A stretch of 64,000 bases of DNA, from assembly GCA_037576215.1 (NCBI GenBank), contig JBANDB010000007.1, positions 3,813,001 to 3,877,000 on the forward strand, given 5' to 3'. This document shows, piece after piece, positions 58,028 to 64,000 of the stretch. The translations under genes and the position numbers were made by a program. How positions within the stretch are numbered: the first letter of the stretch is position 1; each line of letters starts with the position of its first letter. The notes under the pieces are model-generated. The model had not been told where the DNA came from and searched no databases. It worked only from the letters and a program-made list of their open reading frames with translations. This DNA is from Armillaria gallica (lineage: Eukaryota > Basidiomycota > Agaricomycetes > Agaricales > Physalacriaceae).

Positions 58028-58552
58028 TGTCAGGGACATGCCAAATAGATGAAAGTGACTTGTACGAGCAGAGGTCCATGGAGTGCATGGGCTTTGGCAA
58101 AGCTATTAGCAATGTCATCCTTGAGCTGAAGCCCTAAGATTGGATTGCAGAGCGGAATCTGTGGAGAGTGAAGGTTTGAATAGAAGTAAGGATAGTCCCA
58201 TGGAGCAGAGGCCATGGACTTGAGAGCAATAGATTTAGACTTGGAGTCAGAGAGGTTTGGCTAAACCAAGTTGATATTTGAACTGAGTATTTACAAGTAA
58301 TTCTACAGTATATATATGAGTAAGTAAATCTGAGTTAGAGTCCAATGGACTCCAGCAGTGGTCTGTTTACTACCAGATTCGGGTTTTAGAGTTAATATGT
58401 GAAATAGTAAAATGAAATGATAAATGAAATATCAAATGGGATAGAGTAATAGTAAGCAGTCAGAGGCCACAGAGTCCAATAGTGAGCAATGCTGGAGTTA
58501 GGATTGAAGTTGAACTGGGTGTGAAGCAGAGGCTGGTGGCATGCATATAACA
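58028..58552 (-). repeat. 5' LTR of element G
   Basis: 525 bp; element-sense start TGTTATATGCATGCC, end CCCTGACA; right flank CTGTC is the target duplication. Confidence 0.85.
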
Positions 58553-60212
58553 CTGTCTCTGATTGGTCTCTTCAAGATGTACTCTATGCTCTGCAATGAC
58601 AGTGCATATCAAAAGTCACCTCCACAGGCTTGTGACCTTAGCAACTGATGATTAAGTCCACAGCATCTCTCTTCCAGAGCTCTTTTCTGGTGGACAGCTC
58701 CTTTCTTAGGCACATTAGCTCTCAGGCCTTTTGGATTCCTCACAATCTTACTAATCTCTTGGCTGAAACCCTTGTATTAGGTCTGTCTCATAATATCTAT
58801 CCATTTCCTTTTTTGCACAAGGTTATCTCCAGATTTTCAGGCACCATGCTTCTTTCATTAAGTAAGCACATGGCTATCATCATCATGTTGTGATCCAACT
58901 CTAAGTTCATCCTACTGATGTGAGTGCAGATTAAGCTTATTGGAAGGAGTGAGTTTGCTAATTGGTCTTTCCATCAAGCCTGCCCTTCAGGTACAGTGCT
59001 ATAACCAAATCCTTATTTAACTCTGTTGTTTCCATTAACATACTGTGATATCATTTCAGTAATCTCACTTAGAATAGGTATCCACATGTCTGCTTAGCAA
59101 GCTCACTAAGTGTAGCCTATAAGCTAAAGCTTAAACATGCCAAATCACAAATTTACATGGGTAGCCACACTGCAGGCATGACACTGCTCTTCTTTGTCAG
59201 AGTGGTGGCAGGATACAGCTGTCAGCTGCTAGGACTGTCTTTATTACAGCATTGTTGAGACTGGCAGTATCATGCATTGCATGGCTTCCACAAACTCACG
59301 TTCCTTTGCAAGATGTCCATGGAATGAGATAAAAGGTGACCCTCATTGCCAAAGAATCCACTGTGATCTTTGCTTCAACCACATCCAACTTTTCTGTTAA
59401 TTTGTTGATTAAAGTAAAGGAAAAAATCTTACAATTGTATGGAAAAGTGATACAGCAAAGGTGAGTGTAATTTACTTCAACTGTGTTTAACACCTAACAA
59501 TACCTGATAATCATTTAAGATACCAAAATACCTCAGTGTCATATTCAACATAATGTCAATATCTTTCTCTTCTCTTATGAGGTATGTATCGCTCTGACCT
59601 CAAAATACACAAGATGAAACTGAGATCTCATTTTGCAGAGATGACCAACTTCTTCCAAGCATGGTAGCATAAAACTTCATAGCACCTTGTTCATGTAGTA
59701 ATCAAACATCCAACATCTTCCTTTCTTGTAATTGTTCTGTTTACACCACAAGATTGAATCCCTTAATTGGCATCTGTCTCATCTTGAGTGGTAACACAAT
59801 ATCAAGCTCTTTTGGTGGGTTATTTGAATCACTAAGCTAGATGACCTGGCAGCTGTGGCATGCTCAAGTTACTCACAAAAAGTCAATAACAGTGGGCAGT
59901 TGTGGGGAAAACCAAGCATGCTGAATGTGGGAGAGAATTCCCATTTTGTCTGTGATCCCCCAATAGCTACCTGTTAATTGGCACTCAAAGCTATTGAAAT
60001 TAAACTTGGCTTTTGTGTAATACCTTTGAAGATACCTTTGAAGTGCAGCTTGCACAAAAGTGGAATAACACTGCCCTTAACAGCAGAGCATCAGGGTAGC
60101 TGGCATTGAATCATAGCTATGCAGTTGTCTTTTTCTTAGCAGTGCATACAGCATCTTCTCATCAAAGTCAAAGCAATGATGCTGTAAGGCACACATCCAT
60201 TGCATTGATGAG
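58553..60212. other. No intact gene; E fragment (copy 4) near 58930-59182
   Basis: The part 58930-59182 resembles the start of repeat E on the minus strand (ending GCAGGCATGACA, with GGTACAGTGCTATAACCAAA like 61717-61736). An 81-residue frame at 58648-58893 and a 60-residue minus frame at 59873-60055 show no recognisable motif. Confidence 0.45.
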
Positions 60213-61935
60213 GCTGGTGACAGGCACTCATAAAACTAAGTGTGGCCTAACATGAACACACACCAATCTCACACTCAATCTCACTAAACACACACATAAT
60301 CTCCTTAAGTGCAGAGAGGAGCAAGGAATTTAATTCTAATTGCACACCGACAATATTTCAATATATCTCAGTGGGCTCATTAGAGCAATACATGTAATGA
60401 CATATAATTATTGAGCTGATCTCAAATTCTCTTTATTTTCTTGAAGATTTTACAAGAGAGCACAGTAAACCATGCAACCCTCAAGGCAAAGGATATTTCA
60501 ATAGCCAAAACACATGGACATGCAGATCTGCAAAACGACCAAGTCTGGTCAGTGAGCTTGCTAAATACAACTTGCTGCTAGATCCAACTGTGCATGATGC
60601 CATCTTTCTCTTAGTTGCTAAATCTGATGCCCAAACTCATCACAATAGAGGCACTCAGCACTCTCAATCAAATCACAATTAATCTCAAAAACTGTTCCCA
60701 CAAGTCCTCACACACAGTGCACTTGCCCTAACAATGGTGCTGTAAGGTCCAACTGCACACATCTGTCACACTTCGTGCAACTGCTAGAACAGCCCAAACT
60801 GGCTGATTCCCTTGCAAACTCCTTCTAGACCTACACAGAGGCCAGCACAATACAACTTCTCTCTTACACTGAACAAGAAAAGAAACAGAGCTCTCTCTCT
60901 GATGTAACCAAGTAAACTCTCAAGATTGGTGCAGCATCACTGCCTCCAAATCTCTCTCTTATCTCAAGTAAACCAAAGTTTTTATCCAAAATGTTTCTCT
61001 TATTCTATTTCTCTGTAAGCTTGCTAAACTTGTGTTATAGCTGAGACTCAAAGTTACTAACTCTTACATGTTGCAACAAGTCCAGATCCAAACTGAAACT
61101 TTATTACTATACATGGGGAGTAGATAGCTTGCCTTAATACATGAAATTCTACTCTACTTATACTATGGGAGACTGATTGTTACAAACAGCTTTTTAGTAA
61201 TTTAATTTATTGTCAGCTGATAATCCCTTGTTTGAACTGGCACAGCATTCTAGGCAGCATGCTGCTTGCTCCTCTTTTTAATAGTCTCAAAGAGCTAAGC
61301 AATGTCTATGTCACTCACCCTAGCAGCAGAGTAGCCCATGGGCATATGCTTAATAGCTGCTTAATCCTTGATTACTGATCACACTTTGTCTTCAGCTTTT
61401 GGGTCTGCTCTGAAGGTGGCAGCATCATATTCTAGACTCAGTAACCAAGAAACACTTTGGACTTTGAGCCCACTCACTATTTCCATTAGCCAAAGCCTGT
61501 TTCTAGGCCATGCCCAGGATTCTCTTGATTACCCCATGCATGATATTGCTTCTCTGGATCTCCAGGGACCATACATCATAGATTATAGACATGTAGTTAT
61601 CTAAATTAGTCTTGGCCTGCATACAAGTGCATCTCACTAAGGTTGAACTTTCTACTGCAAACAGGTGGTTTAGCAAGCAAGCTCACCATTTGGTCTTGTT
61701 GCTGTGCATGCCTGTTAGGTACAGTGCAGTGACAAAGTCCTTATGTTTTAATTCTGCTGCTTCTTTTTCTATTATAGAGCTTTCTGCTTTCATGACCTTA
61801 CTTCTTCATATGCTGCTTGCACCATCAGCCTGCTGGCTATGCTTCTGCATTGCTAACATGTAAGGTATGGAATTTTGCAAAATTACACTCTTAGACATGC
61901 TGCTGGCATGACAGCATGGTGTATATATGTACAGC
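60213..61935 (-). repeat. Dispersed repeat E, copy 2 (most complete)
   Basis: Reverse complement of copy 1 without the A1 insertion; it runs through the A1 target site (about 61565-61585) uninterrupted. Many transitions separate the copies. No coding frame. Confidence 0.7.
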
Positions 61936-62088
61936 ACCTTCTCTTCCACTGCACCTCCATTGTCAAGAATTGGGATGGACAAATGGTGAGCCCTTTGATT
62001 ACAGTTTCTAGAATCACTTGTGCTCATGAAATGGTAGATATCACTTTTGTCAGATCAAAGGTACAGACATTTTTACTTTCACATTCGT
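61936..62088. other. Spacer between E copy 2 and A4
   Basis: No gene seen; ends TCGT directly before A4, fitting the NCGT target pattern of element A. Confidence 0.4.
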
Positions 62089-63691
62089 TGATGAGCCTCC
62101 AGGCTCTGTATACTCAGAATTCTCAGATTTATCATGCTAATTAACATTACCACCCCTTCAACAGTCTTTCAGTAAACCAATGATTCCATATATGGCAATA
62201 CCACTTTCACCCTATGGCAACTATGCCTCACATGCTTTGCTATTCATCCCATCTCATTATGCATCATAATTCCTGTATTCTATCATGACAAGACACCTTT
62301 GATCAACAATCATTTTAAAATAGAATTGTCACATCACTCAGAAGCACCTAATTGACATGCCCATTGATCACTTAATGAAATGACATGATTAATGCAAGTA
62401 CCCTTCCAGCTATAACAATTACAGCTATGGCAACTACAGACCATGTTTACTATGGCTGTTACTATGCCACAACCTCAAAAAAACATAACCCCATGCGTAC
62501 TCCTCAGCACGACAACTATCGCCCAGTAATCTGCAGTTAAATAGCACTTAATGATCCACTCATTGCTCAAGAAAACCATATGGTCATTGTCCAAACACAG
62601 CAACATCAAAGAGTTGCTGTGACTTTAAAGTTCAAAGACCGAATGTTGACTATGATTTTCCTAAGCTAAGGCCTCACAGTCTTACAAAGCCTCACATATT
62701 TACTCTATTTATAAAACTCATACTTGTAGTATAAAAGCCAACTAGAAAATGTAGTGTAAAAACAGTTCATCTCAGTTTGACTACAGTCTACACCAGTAAA
62801 CTACATCTATTCACTGTTCTACAGCAATACACTGTTTACTCCAACATATTCTTGATTGCACGACAACTCTTAAACTCACCAGAGTTATTCCATGGTCTTT
62901 AACTGTAAAGAGTCCTTTGACACTCACTCTTCGCTCTTAACACTATTGGTACATGATCATATTGTGCCAATACATGATAGCTATGCCATACCTTGCCCAT
63001 GTTATCTTTTATTAGGCTGTCATTGTTTCACTTTCACCATCATTATCATCACCCACTTGAGTAGTCTCTAAGTAAACTTAGGATCAGTTTCAGCAAGTTT
63101 TTGTATCAGTATAGGACAGTCCCTCAGGTGGACTTGAAGGTTAGTTTTGACATCAACATCAGCACCATCCCACCATATAGGACCAGTATCATTGCCAGTT
63201 TTTGTAGTTCCATGTTTTCTCTCACCATTTCACCCTCAATATCTCTTTCTATGTTTTCTCTTGCCTCACATGACCTCAGCATCACATTTTCTCATCGACA
63301 CTCTCAATTCTAGACCAATTGACATCAGTTTAGTCCATCTTCCAGTATTCACCCCACTTAGATTACCATCTAGTGATGTTTTCTAGTATTGTCTTATGTT
63401 TTCTCATATGGATTCATAGTATTCACATCATACCTGCTTTTGTCCTCTCTTGTTTAGAGAGATCCCTACTGGCTTATAGCCAAAGCATCTAGCACTCAAC
63501 TACCAAGCAGTACTACTTCACAGACTTAAAGTTGCAGTGTATACTTGCATGTAGAGGAATTGATTTACTACATGGAGGTGCCCTGAACCCACTTGCACAC
63601 ACAATTACTTTGATTGCCATGCTACCATGTTAACTTTCCCAATCTCATTCCAAGTTGGTGTTGCCATTGCCACAGAAGTCTAGGCTCATCA
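62089..63691 (-). repeat. Element A, copy A4 (about 1.6 kb)
   Basis: Minus orientation, termini TGATGAGCCT at both ends as an inverted repeat. The left flank is TCGT, but the right flank TTTC does not match. The right end may therefore join an internal element region extending out of the window, which would make this an LTR of a larger element. Confidence 0.7.
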
Positions 63692-64000
63692 TTTCTGGAG
63701 CCTACCATGAGGAGATCAGTTCACATCCCAAATTGATTCTTTGATTGCATTTATATACACATATCACCCTTAAATTCACCCTTCATAGTGGGCTCATCAT
63801 TTCTGCGAACCCAAATTCTTCATCATTTCACAAAAATTCAAATATAAAACACCCTACATTACAGCTCCAAGCAGAAAACTATGAAATACCTCTGCACATC
63901 TTCAGTTGCACCTATGAATGCTACTTTAACAGATAAAATAGTGTCAGTTGACGCATATTAAAAACACAATATGAGTGTCACTTGAAAATATTTAATTTCT
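63692..64000. other. Right window edge, no gene recognised
   Basis: The motif GGCTCATCATTTCTG occurs at the A4 border (63683-63697) and again about 105 bp further right (near 63787). It may be internal sequence of the element to which A4 belongs. Confidence 0.3.

Larger units (their letters stand above)
28145..58552 (-). mobile_element. Gypsy element G (chromovirus), with nested insertions A2/B/C/D and A3
   Basis: LTRs at 28145-28605 (3') and 58028-58552 (5') have the same orientation and are flanked by a perfect 5-bp duplication CTGTC (28140-28144 and 58553-58557). The minus strand encodes gag, protease, RT, RNase H, integrase and a chromodomain, 57840 down to 50872. The purine tract next to the 3' LTR reads AAGGGGGGGATAC on the minus strand. 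Between pol and this tract lies an oppositely oriented gene (28771-50578). Without the insertions G would be about 8.2 kb. Confidence 0.85.

Overview
The window looks like nuclear DNA of a mushroom-forming basidiomycete (Agaricomycete). Signs of this are a 5'-truncated NACHT/WD-type NLR-like gene with 51-59 bp introns, a KDZ transposase, a Helitron, several chromodomain Gypsy elements and heavy CpG decay in repeats. Nothing bacterial or organellar is seen. I could not name a species.

Layout. 1-3465: the only host gene that looks intact (STAND/NACHT NTPase, five visible exons, N-terminus outside the window). 3785-4345, minus: a decayed intron-bearing copy of ribosomal protein eS6. 4959-8335: an old dispersed repeat ('E') split by an insertion 'A1' (1.67 kb). 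9925-13928: an LTR element 'H' with 226-bp LTRs, gag remnants and no visible pol, inside a CTTAAG-rich repeat. 14100-17100, minus: a dead KDZ transposase, followed by decayed ORFs of unknown function. About 20.1-25.5 kb: a Helitron with a near-complete Rep-helicase gene. 26885-27790: another E copy.

28145-58552 is one 30.4-kb nested structure. The outer element 'G' is a minus-strand chromodomain Gypsy retrotransposon with LTRs at both ends and a perfect CTGTC target duplication. It carries two 'A' insertions (A2, A3). A2 is split by Gypsy element 'B' (30878-49680, duplication CACTG). B is split in gag by Gypsy element 'C' (33377-41656, duplication ATAAC) and before pol by element 'D' (about 42.7-44.5 kb), which contains seven tandem tRNA T-arm-like modules. 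The order of insertion is therefore G, then A, then B, then C; D also followed B. LTR divergence agrees (C about 4%, B about 7%, G larger).

58553-64000 holds two more E pieces and a fourth A copy, with no intact gene.

Three things deserve most attention. (1) G carries, antisense to gag-pol and between the integrase end and the polypurine tract, a 438-codon gene with an intron, coiled coil, a CX2CX6C-X14-CX2CX6C cysteine module and an acidic tail. It can be read only after removing A2 and B. (2) G, B and C all show Tf1/sushi-type self-priming: the sequence just inside the 5' LTR is the reverse complement of an LTR segment lying 32-35 nt downstream of a TATA box, and the pairing covaries between B and C. 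(3) B and C have, ahead of gag, an extra ORF with an N-terminal membrane segment. Nonsense codons in the Gypsy genes are almost all TGA and LTR differences are almost all CpG-type transitions, which points to cytosine methylation and deamination as the inactivating force.
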